Shown: in pieces, positions 1 through 9,310 of the stretch
Layout: each line of letters opens with the position of its first letter
Position numbering within the stretch: the first letter of the stretch is position 1
Assembly: GCA_013822765.1 (NCBI GenBank)
Contig: PNKY01000005.1
Coordinates: 186,001 to 250,000 of the forward strand
Source of the DNA: Rhodospirillum sp.
GTDB lineage: Bacteria; Pseudomonadota; Alphaproteobacteria; Dongiales; Dongiaceae
Reading direction: 5' to 3'
DNA: 64,000 nucleotides
Position numbers and translations under genes: made by a program
The notes under the pieces: model-generated
The model's input: the letters and a program-made list of their open reading frames with translations, nothing else
Told to the model about the DNA's origin: nothing
Databases searched by the model: none

Positions 1-250
1 CCAGCTGGCGGAGACGCTGTTCCGCTGCGGCCGCGCGCTGCTGGAGAAGGAAGCGACCGGCATCCCGTATCGCTTGATCGGCATCGGCGTCGGCGACATC
101 CGCGACGCCGCGGACGCCGACCCCACCGACCTCGCCGACCCCGACGCCGCGCAGCGCCGCAAGGTCGAGGCCGCGATCGACGCGGTGCGCGCCAAGCTCG
201 GAAAGGGCAGCATCGGCAAGGGGCGCGGGATCGAGATCAAGCGGCGCTGA
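1..250 (+). CDS. dinB: DNA polymerase IV, C-terminal fragment (partial)
   Basis: The frame from base 2 is open from the window edge to TGA at 248-250, giving 82 residues, so only the end of the gene is present. It contains the Y-family little-finger tail pattern, with YRLIGIGVGDI followed by an ADPTDLADP-type acidic stretch and a final basic segment ending GKGRGIEIKRR. That tail is typical of alphaproteobacterial Pol IV, an error-prone translesion polymerase. The catalytic palm and fingers lie outside the window. The ORF track omits it because no start is present. The next gene follows after 13 bp. Confidence 0.8.
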   Translation, partial: QLAETLFRCGRALLEKEATGIPYRLIGIGVGDIRDAADADPTDLADPDAAQRRKVEAAIDAVRAKLGKGSIGKGRGIEIKRR

Positions 251-263
251 CCGGAGGTTAGCC

Positions 264-689
264 ATGACGGACGATCCGTTCGATCTGCAGCGCTTCGTCG
301 ATGCGCAGGCGCCGGTCTATGAGCGCGTGCGCACAGAGCTGAGGAACGGCCGCAAGCACAGCCACTGGATGTGGTTTATCTTCCCGCAGATCGCCGGGCT
401 TGGTCACTCCGCGATGGCGCAACGCTATGCCATCTCATCGCTGCGCGAAGCCGAGGCCTATCTGAAGCATCCGGTTCTTGGCTCCAGGCTGCGGGAGTGT
501 GTGCGCCTGATTCTCCAGGTCAACGGCAAATCGGCTTACGAGATCCTGGGTTCGCCGGACGATATGAAGTTTCATTCCTGCGCAACGTTGTTCGGCCGCG
601 CCGCTCCGCAGGAGGATATCTTTCTGGATGCGCTGGAGAAATACTTCGGCGGCGCTGAAGATCAGGCCACCGTTGCGCGCCTTCGCTAG
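264..689 (+). CDS. DUF1810 family protein
   Basis: A 141-aa soluble protein with no signal peptide. The N-terminal FDLQRFVDAQ and the central HWMWFIFPQI followed by SLREAEAYLKHPVLG match the DUF1810 (YfeO/CalpainASE-like) pattern closely, and the length is normal for that family. The start is ATG at 264, preceded by GGAGGTT at good spacing. The biochemical role of the family is not established. It lies 13 bp after dinB and may be co-transcribed with it. Its stop overlaps the stop of the convergent eipB-like gene in a shared CTAG. Confidence 0.85.
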   Translation: MTDDPFDLQRFVDAQAPVYERVRTELRNGRKHSHWMWFIFPQIAGLGHSAMAQRYAISSLREAEAYLKHPVLGSRLRECVRLILQVNGKSAYEILGSPDDMKFHSCATLFGRAAPQEDIFLDALEKYFGGAEDQATVARLR

Positions 690-1504
690 TTGCAGGTCTG
701 CGGTTCGAGCATCTCGAGCTTGCGCAGGGTGCCGAGGACCGGCAGCCCGCCGAACTCGAAATTGACGCGCGAGACGACGCCGTTGTCGAACAGCTGGATG
801 CTCTGCTCGAAGTCCGGCGTGCCGTCCGGCAGGTTCTGCACGAAGAAGGCAAAATCGACATGGCGCGAGGCAACGCCCTTGAGCGGCGCGAAGTCTTCCG
901 CCTTGGTCTTGCCGTCCGCTTCGGATGGCCCGAAGCCGGCGCTGATCTCCACCGGCTTCTCATCGACCGTCGCATCGAAGATCTGGGCGAGGAACACGGT
1001 CTCGCCGTTGCCGGCGCGCTCGATCAGCTCCAGCGTATGCTGCACGGGCAGCAGCACCACCGGGATGTCGGTCTCGCCCTTCGAGGGCAACTCGGTGGTC
1101 AGCCTGCCGTCGGCGCCGGCCTTCGGGTAGACCAGCTCGCCGCGGCGCTGGTTGCCGGTGCTGCCGTCCTGGCTGTCCTTGATGAAGTAGCGGTAGCTCG
1201 ATCCGTCCTTGGCTTCCCAGGTTGCCTGGCTCCATTCGAAGCGATGGCCCTCGCCGTCCGGCGCCGACACGTCGAGGCCGGCCTTCTGGTTGACGCTCCA
1301 GCCTTCGCAATCGTCCATCAGCTCGTAGGTGAGGAGGCCGCGCAAGGCGCCGCTGCGCCCGAAGCCGCCGGCGGATTTGGCGCTGAGTTCATAGACCGCG
1401 CGGTGCGGCACCAGCTGTGCCGCCTGCGCGGCGCCGGCCGCGATTGCCAGCACGCTCGTCGAAAGTGCAAAAGCCTTCGTCATTCCAACCACTTGCCGAC
1501 GCAT
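686..1504 (-). CDS. eipB: EipB-like periplasmic protein (DUF1849)
   Basis: The protein has an N-terminal signal peptide (ALSTSVLAIAAGAAQA, cut before QLVPHR) and the DUF1849 opening LVPHRAVYELSA. Two cysteines, one in DDCEGW and one at the extreme C-terminus (QTCN), match the disulfide reported for Brucella EipB. EipB is a beta-spiral protein needed for cell-envelope integrity in alphaproteobacteria. The track extends to a TTG at 1537. I prefer the ATG at 1504, with AGGTGAG upstream and an MRRQ n-region; ATG 1483 is also possible. It is monocistronic here. Confidence 0.82.
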   Translation of the reverse strand: MRRQVVGMTKAFALSTSVLAIAAGAAQAAQLVPHRAVYELSAKSAGGFGRSGALRGLLTYELMDDCEGWSVNQKAGLDVSAPDGEGHRFEWSQATWEAKDGSSYRYFIKDSQDGSTGNQRRGELVYPKAGADGRLTTELPSKGETDIPVVLLPVQHTLELIERAGNGETVFLAQIFDATVDEKPVEISAGFGPSEADGKTKAEDFAPLKGVASRHVDFAFFVQNLPDGTPDFEQSIQLFDNGVVSRVNFEFGGLPVLGTLRKLEMLEPQTCN

Positions 1505-1628
1505 CCAAGAACCGCTCACCTGTCGCCTCTTCACCAATCGGGGCCGCTTTCAGAAATTATCGCATGGGCCGCATCGCCATCATAGGGCCCTCCACCGAAA
1601 GTAAAGCTTGAGGATTTCAGAGGGTTCC

Positions 1629-2594
1629 ATGCCGCAGAAGCCGACCATCTTCGTCACCCGCCGTTTGCCTGACGACGTGACGCGCCGCCTGACCAAGGAC
1701 TACGAGGCGCGGCTGAACGAGCTCGACGGCGTGCTGTCGGCGGACCAGCTGGTGAAAGGCGCGGAAGGCGCGGACGCCGTGCTGGTGACGCCGACCGACA
1801 AGCTGACTGCCGAGGTGATCGGCCGGCTGCCCAAGTCGGTCAAGATGATCGCGACTTTCTCGGTCGGCTACGAGCATATCGACCTCAACGCCGCCAAGCA
1901 GCGCGGGCTGCCGGTCTCCAACACCCCGGACGTTCTGACAGACGCGACCGCGGACATCGCGCTGCTGCTGATGCTGGGCGCGGCGCGGCGCGCCTATGAA
2001 GGCGAGCGCGCGGTGCGCGACGCCAGCTGGAAGTCGTGGTCCACCACCTACATGCTGGGCGTCCACATGACCGGCAAGCGGCTCGGCATCTTCGGCATGG
2101 GCCGCATCGGCCAGGCGGTCGCCAAGCGCGCGCGGGCGTTCGACATGCAGGTCCACTACTACAATCGCAAGCGCCTGCCCGCCGACCAGGAGCAGGGCGC
2201 GATCTACCATGAGCGAGCGGAGGACTTGCTGCCGCACTGCGACTTCCTGTCCATCAACGCGCCGGGCGGCGCCGAGACCTATCACTGGCTGAACGCCGAA
2301 CGCATCGCGCGCCTGCCGGACAAGGCGGTCGTGGTGAACACGTCGCGCGGCGGGCTGGTCGACGATGTGGCACTGATTGCGGCGCTGAAGTCGGGTAAGC
2401 TGTTCTCGGCCGGGCTCGACGTGTTCGAGAACGAGCCCAATATCCATCCCGGCTATCGCGAATTGCCGAACGTGTTCCTGCTGCCGCACCTCGGCAGCGC
2501 GACGGTGGACACGCGCAACGCGATGGGGTTCAAGGCGCTGGATAATCTGGACGCGCATTTCGCGGGGCGGCAATTGCCGGACCGGCTGGTGTAG
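1629..2594 (+). CDS. D-2-hydroxyacid dehydrogenase (D-glycerate dehydrogenase/glyoxylate reductase type)
   Basis: A 321-aa member of the D-isomer-specific 2-hydroxyacid dehydrogenases. The Rossmann motif GMGRIGQAV lies near residue 155. The catalytic Arg is in NTSRGGLVDD, the Glu is in the FENEP region, and the His is in LLPHLGSAT. The N-terminus (KPTIFVTRRLPDDV) and FSVGYEHIDL resemble glycerate dehydrogenase/glyoxylate and hydroxypyruvate reductases, which act in the cytosol with NAD(P)H. The track begins at a TTG (1608), but ATG 1629 follows AGAGGG at good spacing. Exact substrate is not determinable by eye. Confidence 0.85.
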   Translation: MPQKPTIFVTRRLPDDVTRRLTKDYEARLNELDGVLSADQLVKGAEGADAVLVTPTDKLTAEVIGRLPKSVKMIATFSVGYEHIDLNAAKQRGLPVSNTPDVLTDATADIALLLMLGAARRAYEGERAVRDASWKSWSTTYMLGVHMTGKRLGIFGMGRIGQAVAKRARAFDMQVHYYNRKRLPADQEQGAIYHERAEDLLPHCDFLSINAPGGAETYHWLNAERIARLPDKAVVVNTSRGGLVDDVALIAALKSGKLFSAGLDVFENEPNIHPGYRELPNVFLLPHLGSATVDTRNAMGFKALDNLDAHFAGRQLPDRLV

Positions 2595-2631
2595 CAGCCG
2601 CCGACTTCGCACAACTTGGCACCACTCCACC

Positions 2632-2737
2632 GTCACCCCGGGCTTGACCCGGGGCCCATGGCGCAGCGGCACGAACCTTCGAATGTTCGCATGCTCGTGC
2701 GACGGAGGAGTGGATCCCGGCTCAAGGCCGGGATGAC
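2632..2737. repeat. Paired palindromic intergenic repeat, family A copy 1
   Basis: Two hairpin units lie in inverted orientation. The first is CCCCGGG-cttga-CCCGGGG beginning with GTCA; the second is TCCCGGCTCAAGGCCGGGA ending with TGAC. The outer ends GTCA/TGAC are inverted. The element fills the gap between two convergent genes, where it could act as a bidirectional terminator. Its closest relative in the window is at 7681-7766. Confidence 0.8.
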
Positions 2738-2765
2738 AAATGGAGTGGGTCGCAGGAGTGGTGCT

Positions 2766-3389
2766 CTAGCCCCTGCCCTCTTGCGCCAGTGCGCGCTTCA
2801 CGGCCGGGCGCTCGTGCATGCGCGTGCGGTGGTCGTGCACCTTGGGGAAGCGCTTCGGATCGAGGCCGTCCGCCTCCATCCAGTCGGACAGCGTGAACAG
2901 ATACGGGTCGCAGATCGAGTACGCCTCGCCCATCACCCACGGGCCCTTGAACATCTCGCGCTCGATCAGCTCGAAGCAGGCGCCCACGGTCTCGGGCACC
3001 TTGCGTTTCATGTCGTCGAACGAGGATTGCTCGTTGGCCCAGCGGTAGCCGCGCATGCGGTGGGCGTGAGCGACGTGCACCGTTGCGCACAGATAGGCGT
3101 TGAAGGACTGCACCTGCGCGTACGCCCAGGCATCGTCGAACGGCGCCAGCTTCGCTTTCGGAAAGCTCTGCGCGATGAAGGTGAGGATTGCCGGGTTCTC
3201 CGTCAGCACGCCACGATCGGTGGCCAGCGCGGGCACGCGAGCCTTCGGGTTGATCGCGAGATATTCCGGCTTGCGCTGGTCACCCGCGGCTGTGTCGACG
3301 CGATGGCCAGTATACTCGGCACCGGCCTCTTCGAGTGCGATGTGCGAGGCCAGCGCGCAGCTGCCGGGCGCGTAGAACAACTTCAACAT
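2766..3389 (-). CDS. Glutathione S-transferase, beta-class-like
   Basis: A 207-aa protein with an N-terminal thioredoxin-like domain (MLKLFYAPGSCALASHIALEEAG) and an all-helical C-terminal domain. The Cys at position 11 corresponds to the Cys of beta-class GSTs. The segment NPKARVPAL carries the cis-Pro, and ENPAILTFIA is the usual glutathione-contact region. It probably conjugates or reduces small electrophiles with glutathione in the cytosol. The track extends upstream, but ATG 3389 has GGAGGA just before it. It follows the agmatine-deiminase-like gene by 19 bp on the same strand, so the two probably form an operon. Confidence 0.85.
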   Translation of the reverse strand: MLKLFYAPGSCALASHIALEEAGAEYTGHRVDTAAGDQRKPEYLAINPKARVPALATDRGVLTENPAILTFIAQSFPKAKLAPFDDAWAYAQVQSFNAYLCATVHVAHAHRMRGYRWANEQSSFDDMKRKVPETVGACFELIEREMFKGPWVMGEAYSICDPYLFTLSDWMEADGLDPKRFPKVHDHRTRMHERPAVKRALAQEGRG

Positions 3390-3408
3390 GCCATCCTCCG
3401 GGATGCGA

Positions 3409-4443
3409 TCAGGGCTTGACGATAGTGCCGACCGGCTGCGGCAAGGTGAAGGCGTGGATGCCGCCACCGCCATAGGCGAGCTCGAGCGCGGGGATCTGCA
3501 CCACCTCGCGCTTGGGGAACAGCCTGGTCATCACGTCGAACGCCTTGCGGTCGTTGGCGCCGTCGTCGAAGGCCGGCATCACGATGCCGTCGTTCGGCAT
3601 GTAGAGATTGACATAGGACAACGCGAGCCGCTTGCCCTCCGGGTCGAACAAGGGCCGCGGCTGCTCGACCTCCACCACATCGAGTGTCTGGCCCTTGGCG
3701 TTGCGCGCGGCTTTCAGGCGCTGGATGTTGTCGGTGAGAATCTTGTGGTTCGGATCGGCCGGATCGGCGCAGCTCAAGGCCAGCACAGTACCCGGCCGCA
3801 CGAAGCGCGCGACATTGCCGATCTGGCCGCCAGTCTGGTCGTCCTGCAGACCTTCGCCAAGCCAGATCACCTGCTGCACACCGAGATATTCGATCAGCAC
3901 CTCTTCGACCTGCTCGCGCGTCATGTCGGGGTTTCGGTTGGTATTGAGCAGGGTCGCTTCGCTCGCGATCACCGTGCCCTCGCCGTCCACGTCGATGCCG
4001 CCGCCTTCCAGCACGAGATTGTGCGAATAGGCTTTCATCTCGAGATGCTTCAGGATCTCTCCCGCTACCTTGGCGTCGCGCTCGTGGTCCTCGTAGCGGA
4101 AGCCCCAGGCGTTCCAGCGCCAGGTGACGCCGGCGACACCCTTCGCCTTGTTCATCAGGAAGGTCGGGCCGTAGTCGCGTATCCAGCAATCGTCGTGCGT
4201 CAGCGACACCTGCGCGACGCCGTTGGCGGTGAGCAGCGAGACCTCCGCCACGTTCTTCGGCTTGGTGACGATGGTGACCGGCTCGAACCGCGCGATGGTG
4301 TTGGCGATTTCGGCGACGACATCGCGAGCGCCATCCAGATGCTCGCCCCAGGTCTCCGACCGGCTTGGCCAAGCCATCCAGCATCGCTCGTGTGGCACCC
4401 ATTCGGCCGGCATTGAAAAGCCGTCGGCCAACGGATTGCTCAT
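3409..4443 (-). CDS. Agmatine deiminase family protein lacking catalytic residues
   Basis: A full-length (344 aa) homologue of agmatine deiminase, the enzyme that converts agmatine to N-carbamoylputrescine. The fold markers are intact: WIRDYGPTF (D90), EGGGIDVDGEGT (E146) and LLNTNRNP. The three core catalytic positions are changed. The usual GHxD motif reads TGGQIGNVARF (His to Gln207, Asp to Gly209). The nucleophile motif GGGxIHC reads GGGGIHAFT (Cys to Ala331). I checked these codons on the DNA strand. The ORF has no stop or frameshift, so it looks like a maintained pseudoenzyme rather than a decaying gene. It is upstream of, and probably co-transcribed with, the GST. Confidence 0.85.
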   Translation of the reverse strand: MSNPLADGFSMPAEWVPHERCWMAWPSRSETWGEHLDGARDVVAEIANTIARFEPVTIVTKPKNVAEVSLLTANGVAQVSLTHDDCWIRDYGPTFLMNKAKGVAGVTWRWNAWGFRYEDHERDAKVAGEILKHLEMKAYSHNLVLEGGGIDVDGEGTVIASEATLLNTNRNPDMTREQVEEVLIEYLGVQQVIWLGEGLQDDQTGGQIGNVARFVRPGTVLALSCADPADPNHKILTDNIQRLKAARNAKGQTLDVVEVEQPRPLFDPEGKRLALSYVNLYMPNDGIVMPAFDDGANDRKAFDVMTRLFPKREVVQIPALELAYGGGGIHAFTLPQPVGTIVKP

Positions 4444-4545
4444 GGGCGTCCCTGTATCAAGCCTCGTGTCTCCAGCCTTCCGGTTGCTTCCGGGGTCATC
4501 TCAAGGCGGCGCAAGTCTACCAGTTTGCCCGGCGGGCGCTAGTGG

Positions 4546-6333
4546 CTACTGGCCGACCTTCTTGAGCGGAAGGTCAAGCCTGATACTCAGTTCCTTCAGG
4601 CGTGCCGGCGGCACTTCCGTCGGCGCCTGCATCAACAGGTCCTCCGCCCGCTGATTCAGCGGGAAGGCAATGACTTCGCGGATATTCTTCTCGTCCGCCA
4701 ACAACATGACGATGCGGTCGATGCCCGGCGCCGAGCCGCCGTGGGGCGGTGCGCCGAACTTGAAGGCATTCAGCATGCCGCCGAACTTGTTCTCGACCTC
4801 GCTGGCCGGATAACCGGCAATCTCGAAGGCCTTGTACATGATCTCCGGCAGATGGTTGCGGATCGCGCCCGAGGACAGCTCGACGCCGTTGCACACGATG
4901 TCGTACTGGAACGCATTGATGGTCAGCGGATCTTTATTCAGCAGTGCGTCCATTCCGCCCTGCGGCATGGAGAACGGGTTGTGGCTGAACTCGATCTTCT
5001 TGAGCTCCTCGTTGTACTCGTACATCGGGAAGTCGACGATCCAGCAGAACTCGAACCGCTTGGAATCGATCAGCTGCAGCTCCTCGCCCAGGCGGGTGCG
5101 GACCGTGCCGGCGAACTTGGCCGCGACGTCCTTCTTGTCGCAGGCGAAGAACACGGCATCGCCGTCCCTGGCGCCGCTCGCGGCCCTGATGGCGGCGACG
5201 CGCGCCTCGTCCAGGTTCTTGGCGATCGGACCCTTGGCACCACCGGCCTCATAGATGATGTAGCCGAGACCGCCGGCGCCCTGCGAGCGGGCCCACTCGT
5301 TCAGCTTGTCGAAGAAGCTGCGCGGCTTCGAGCCGGCGCCGGGCGCGGGAATCGCGCGCACGATCGCGCCGCCGTCGATCGCCTTGGCGAAGATGCCGAA
5401 GCCGGAGCCGCGGAAAGGCTCGGTCACGTCGGCGATCACGATCGGGTTGCGCAGGTCGGGCTTGTCCGAGCCGTATTTCAGCATCGACTGTTCGAACGGG
5501 ATGCGCGGGAACGGCAAAGACGACACCTTGCGCTCCCCGGCGAATTCCTCGAACACGCCGTGCAACACAGGCTCGATGGTGTTGAAAACGTCTTCCTGGG
5601 TGACATACGACATCTCGAAATCGAGCTGGTAGAACTCACCCGGCGAGCGGTCGGCGCGGCTGTCCTCGTCGCGGAAGCAGGGCGCGATCTGGAAATAACG
5701 ATCGAAGCCGGCGACCATCAGCAGCTGCTTGAACTGCTGCGGCGCCTGCGGCAGCGCGTAGAACTTGCCGGGATGCAAGCGCGCCGGCACCAGGAAGTCG
5801 CGCGCGCCTTCCGGCGAGGACGAGGTCAGGATCGGCGTCTGGAACTCGGTGAAGCCGGACTCGATCATGCGGCGGCGGATCGAGGAGATCACGCGCGAGC
5901 GCAGCACGATGTTGGCGTGCACGCGGTCGCGGCGCAGATCGAGGAAGCGGTAGCGCAGGCGGATTTCCTCGCCGGCATCCTCGTCGCTGTTGACCTGCAG
6001 CGGCACCAAGTCCGATACCGACTGGATGGTGTAGTCGGTGATCTGCAACTCGATCTCGCCGGTCGGCAGCTTGGGGTTGGCAGTCTCGGCCGGGCGCTTC
6101 ACCACCTTGCCGGTGACGGTGACGACGCTCTCGACTCGGGTCTGCTCGACCGACTTGAACAGCGGCGAGGAGACGTCGAGCACGCACTGGGTGAGGCCGT
6201 AGTGGTCGCGCAGGTCGATGAAGACCAGATTGCCATGATCGCGCTTGCGATGGACCCAGCCGGAGAGCCGGACCTGCTGGCTCACATCGGCCATTCGGAG
6301 CGCGCCGCAAGTGTGCGTGCGGTAGGCGTGCAT
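4546..6333 (-). CDS. aspS: Aspartate-tRNA ligase
   Basis: A 595-aa class II aminoacyl-tRNA synthetase of the bacterial AspRS type. It has an N-terminal OB-fold anticodon-binding domain ([21 protein letters not shown]). Motif 2 is in the [19 protein letters not shown] region, a GAD insertion domain lies in the middle, and motif 3 is GIDRIVMLL near the C-terminus. It charges tRNA-Asp in the cytosol and, as in many alphaproteobacteria, may also charge tRNA-Asn. The track starts at 6378; ATG 6333 ([10 protein letters not shown]) with GAGGAA upstream is the better start. It is divergent from rnd. Confidence 0.97.
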   Translation of the reverse strand: MHAYRTHTCGALRMADVSQQVRLSGWVHRKRDHGNLVFIDLRDHYGLTQCVLDVSSPLFKSVEQTRVESVVTVTGKVVKRPAETANPKLPTGEIELQITDYTIQSVSDLVPLQVNSDEDAGEEIRLRYRFLDLRRDRVHANIVLRSRVISSIRRRMIESGFTEFQTPILTSSSPEGARDFLVPARLHPGKFYALPQAPQQFKQLLMVAGFDRYFQIAPCFRDEDSRADRSPGEFYQLDFEMSYVTQEDVFNTIEPVLHGVFEEFAGERKVSSLPFPRIPFEQSMLKYGSDKPDLRNPIVIADVTEPFRGSGFGIFAKAIDGGAIVRAIPAPGAGSKPRSFFDKLNEWARSQGAGGLGYIIYEAGGAKGPIAKNLDEARVAAIRAASGARDGDAVFFACDKKDVAAKFAGTVRTRLGEELQLIDSKRFEFCWIVDFPMYEYNEELKKIEFSHNPFSMPQGGMDALLNKDPLTINAFQYDIVCNGVELSSGAIRNHLPEIMYKAFEIAGYPASEVENKFGGMLNAFKFGAPPHGGSAPGIDRIVMLLADEKNIREVIAFPLNQRAEDLLMQAPTEVPPARLKELSIRLDLPLKKVGQ

Positions 6334-6466
6334 GGCGAATTTCCTCAAAGATTCCAAGGTTTCGGCGGGAGAAGCCATGGAAAGCCGGGCTTTGTCAAGG
6401 CTGGCCCGGAATGGGCCATTCCCCTGCCCTTTTCAGACTCCGGCAAACCCGCTATAGCATCGTTCA

Positions 6467-7648
6467 ATGGTTCGTCACTCTTCCGCAGATCCCCAGCTGA
6501 TCACGAAATCCGAGGACCTGGCCGAGTTTTGCGGCGGCTTGGCGCATGCGCCGTTCATCACCATCGATACCGAGTTCCTGCGCGAAAAGACCTATTGGCC
6601 GATCCTCTGCCTGGTGCAGATCGCCGGCCCCGAAACCGACCAGGTGGCGGCGATCGATACCATGGCGGCAGGCCTGGACCTGGCGCCACTGGCCGCGCTG
6701 CTGAAAAACACCAAGATCACGAAGGTCTTCCATGCCGCGCGGCAGGATGTGGAAATCTTTTTCCGCATGACCGGCGCGATTCCCAAGCCGATCGTCGACA
6801 CTCAGGTGCTGGCGATGGTGTGCGGGTTCGGCGATGCCGCCAGCTACGAGACGCTGGCCGGCAAGCTCGCCAATGTGCGGCTGGACAAGCTGGCGCGCTT
6901 CACCGACTGGGCGCGCCGGCCGCTCTCGGCGCGGCAGCTCGACTATGCTTTGTCGGATGTGATCCATCTGCGCGGCATTTATCAGAAGCTGCACGACAAG
7001 GCGGAGAAGACCGGGCGCCTGGATTGGATCGACGACGAGATGGCGCTGCTGACCGATCCGGCCACCTACGAGTTCAATCCGGAGAACGCGTGGAAGCGGC
7101 TGAAGACCCGCTCCGAGAAGCCGCGCTTCCTCGCCGTGCTGAAAGAGGTCGCGGCGTGGCGCGAGCGCGAAGCGCAGAGTCGCGACGTACCGCGCAACCG
7201 CGTGCTGAATGACGAGAACATCGTCGAGATTGCCGCGCACGTGCCGGAGACTGCGGAAGCGCTGGCGCAATGCCGCGGTCTGACTCGCGGGTTCGCAGAT
7301 AGCCGCAACGGCGAAGCGATCCTGGCGGCGGTGCAGCGCGGGCTCGCCATTCCCGACAGCGAGGCGCCGAAGCTGCCGCCGCGGCCCGATATTCCTTCCG
7401 GCCTCGGGCCATTGATCGATCTGCTGCGCGTATTGCTGAAGCTGCGCTGCGATGAGTTCGAGGTCGCGCAAAAGCTGATCTGCAACTCATCCGACCTGGA
7501 GCGCATCGCCGCCGACGACCACGCCAAGGTGCCGGCCCTCAAAGGCTGGCGCCACAAGGTGTTCGGGGAGGAAGCGCTGGCGCTGAAGCACGGCAAGCTG
7601 GCGCTGACCGCCAAGGGGCGGTCGATCAAGATCATCCCGCTCGAGTAG
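6467..7648 (+). CDS. rnd: Ribonuclease D
   Basis: A 393-aa DEDDy 3'-5' exoribonuclease used in tRNA 3' maturation. Exo I is DTEFLRE, Exo II is FHAARQDVEIFF, and Exo III is LDYALSDVIHL. HRDC-type helical domains follow in the C-terminal half. The ATG at 6467 is the first start of the ORF. The aspS/rnd divergent arrangement next to ppx/ppk is common in alphaproteobacteria. The gene is followed by a family A repeat before the convergent ppx. Confidence 0.94.
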   Translation: MVRHSSADPQLITKSEDLAEFCGGLAHAPFITIDTEFLREKTYWPILCLVQIAGPETDQVAAIDTMAAGLDLAPLAALLKNTKITKVFHAARQDVEIFFRMTGAIPKPIVDTQVLAMVCGFGDAASYETLAGKLANVRLDKLARFTDWARRPLSARQLDYALSDVIHLRGIYQKLHDKAEKTGRLDWIDDEMALLTDPATYEFNPENAWKRLKTRSEKPRFLAVLKEVAAWREREAQSRDVPRNRVLNDENIVEIAAHVPETAEALAQCRGLTRGFADSRNGEAILAAVQRGLAIPDSEAPKLPPRPDIPSGLGPLIDLLRVLLKLRCDEFEVAQKLICNSSDLERIAADDHAKVPALKGWRHKVFGEEALALKHGKLALTAKGRSIKIIPLE

Positions 7649-7680
7649 AGCGCTTCGCCCCGCTCTCCGCTTTCACAGCT

Positions 7681-7766
7681 GTCACCCCGGACAGCCGCGA
7701 GCCGGGGTCCACTCATCCGCCGCACGAGCCTCGGCCCAATGGACCCCGGCTCAAGGCCGGGGTGAC
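7681..7766. repeat. Paired palindromic intergenic repeat, family A copy 2
   Basis: The ends are GTCACCCCGG and CCGGGGTGAC, inverted relative to each other. Inside are two hairpins, one closed by CCCCGG/CCGGGG and one CCCCGGC-tcaa-GGCCGGGG. The element sits between the convergent ends of rnd and ppx, with no room for a gene. Confidence 0.82.
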
Positions 7767-7797
7767 GATAGAGTGAAGACGATGGGCGTGCGCCGAC

Positions 7798-9306
7798 CTA
7801 GACGATCTGCACGGCCTTGTCGAACGCGCGGCCGACGGCCTCCAAGCGGCGCTGCACCGCTTCGCCGAACAGCTGGCGCGAATCCTCCGGCAGGTGCAGG
7901 CAGATCTTGCCGTCCTTCCTGTTGATCCGGGTCTGGTTCAACATCGCAAGGGTGCCGCCGCTCAGCGAGTACGCCAGGCGGATGACGGCGCCGACGCGCC
8001 AGGCGAAGGTCACGTCGTCGTCTTTCACCAGCGACATGAACGGGTCGGCATAGTGGGTCTCGTCGAGGTCGGCGCCGTAGCGGATCGCCATGGCCAACGC
8101 CAGGACCACGCGCTCGGCGTGATCGATGCCGGCGACCGGCATGCGCAGGACGCGCATGAACGCCTGCTCGGAGCGATAATCGGGGTGCTCGCGCCAGCCA
8201 AGGTCCGAGAGCAGGCACGCCGCTTCGCGCAGCCGCCCACGCGCTTCGTCATCGTCCGAGAACAACGGCGAGATCCAGTTGTCGATCGCATCGCTGATGG
8301 ATTCAAACCGGCCGTCGAGGCCGGCGAAATCCGCGCAGCCGACCAGCAGCGGGTCGGCTTCCTGGTCGCCGGCATTGAGCTTGGCGAACAGGCAACCTTC
8401 GCGCAGGCCGTAGGCGGAGAACAGAGTCCGGTCCGGCTTTGCCGCGCGCAGCAGGCGTTCCATGATCAGCGCGCCGTAGGGCAGCACGTCGATGCGGCGC
8501 TTGGAGATGCCTTCGAGCGACGTCAGGCTGCGCTTGCCCAGGCGGCTCACCACCCGCGCCAGATCTTCCGCGGAGCGGCGGCCGATCCGGTACTCGTGGA
8601 TCACGTGCAGCGGATAGTGCGTTTGATCCATATGGATCTTGGCGAGGGTACGCCAGGTGCCGCCGACCGGATAGAAGGTGCGGCCCTTGACCTCCTCCAG
8701 CCACTCGAGTTCCTCGAGCTGGCGATCGACGATCTTCTGCGCGGCGTCGAGGTCACCGTCGGTCGCCTCCACCAGACGCAAGGGGCCGATCGGCAGCGTC
8801 ACCTGCTGCGCGATCTTGCCCTTGTTGAGCAGCACCAGTTCGAGGCTGCCGCCGCCCAAGTCGCCCATCAGGCCGTCGGCATTGGGCACGCCGGCGAGCA
8901 CGCCGAGCGCGGACAGCTTGGCTTCCTCCTCGCCCGAGATCACGCGCACGGCAACGCCGGTGGCCCGCTCGATCTCCTTGGCGAATTCCTTGCCGTCCTT
9001 GGCGTCGCGCACGGCGGCGGTGGCCAGCATCTCGACGTCCGTCACGTTCATCGCGCGGGTCAGCGCGACGAAGCGGCGGATGTTGATCAACGCTTCCTTG
9101 CGGCCTTCGGCGTTCAGCTTGCCGGTGCGCTCCAGCCCCTTGCCGAGGCCGGGCAGCGCCTTCTCATTGAAGATCGGAACCAGGCTGCGCGAGCGCTTGT
9201 CATAGACGACGAGGCGAACGGAGTTCGATCCGACGTCGATGACCGCGACCCGCCCGGGCTTTGCAGCTTTGGCGATCGCGGCTGCTTGCCGCAGCGTTGC
9301 CGTCAA
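7798..9306 (-). CDS. ppx: Exopolyphosphatase, Ppx/GppA family
   Basis: A 502-aa ASKHA-fold phosphatase. The first phosphate-binding loop is VIDVGSNSVRLVVYD, the central GDLGGGSLELV is the second, and an HD-like helical region makes up the C-terminal half. It releases orthophosphate from polyphosphate or hydrolyses pppGpp in the cytosol. The likely start is TTG 9306, with GAAGGG upstream that lies inside the end of ppk. It begins 4 bp after the ppk stop, so ppk-ppx form an operon with opposing activities in polyphosphate metabolism. Confidence 0.92.
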   Translation of the reverse strand: MTATLRQAAAIAKAAKPGRVAVIDVGSNSVRLVVYDKRSRSLVPIFNEKALPGLGKGLERTGKLNAEGRKEALINIRRFVALTRAMNVTDVEMLATAAVRDAKDGKEFAKEIERATGVAVRVISGEEEAKLSALGVLAGVPNADGLMGDLGGGSLELVLLNKGKIAQQVTLPIGPLRLVEATDGDLDAAQKIVDRQLEELEWLEEVKGRTFYPVGGTWRTLAKIHMDQTHYPLHVIHEYRIGRRSAEDLARVVSRLGKRSLTSLEGISKRRIDVLPYGALIMERLLRAAKPDRTLFSAYGLREGCLFAKLNAGDQEADPLLVGCADFAGLDGRFESISDAIDNWISPLFSDDDEARGRLREAACLLSDLGWREHPDYRSEQAFMRVLRMPVAGIDHAERVVLALAMAIRYGADLDETHYADPFMSLVKDDDVTFAWRVGAVIRLAYSLSGGTLAMLNQTRINRKDGKICLHLPEDSRQLFGEAVQRRLEAVGRAFDKAVQIV

Positions 9307-9310
9307 TGAA

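Noticed and set aside
4741-7212. 823-aa plus-strand ORF in the track
   Set aside because: It runs antisense through aspS and then shadows rnd. Its composition is Arg/Leu/Ala/Gly/Asp-rich without any family pattern, as expected from high-GC antisense frames.
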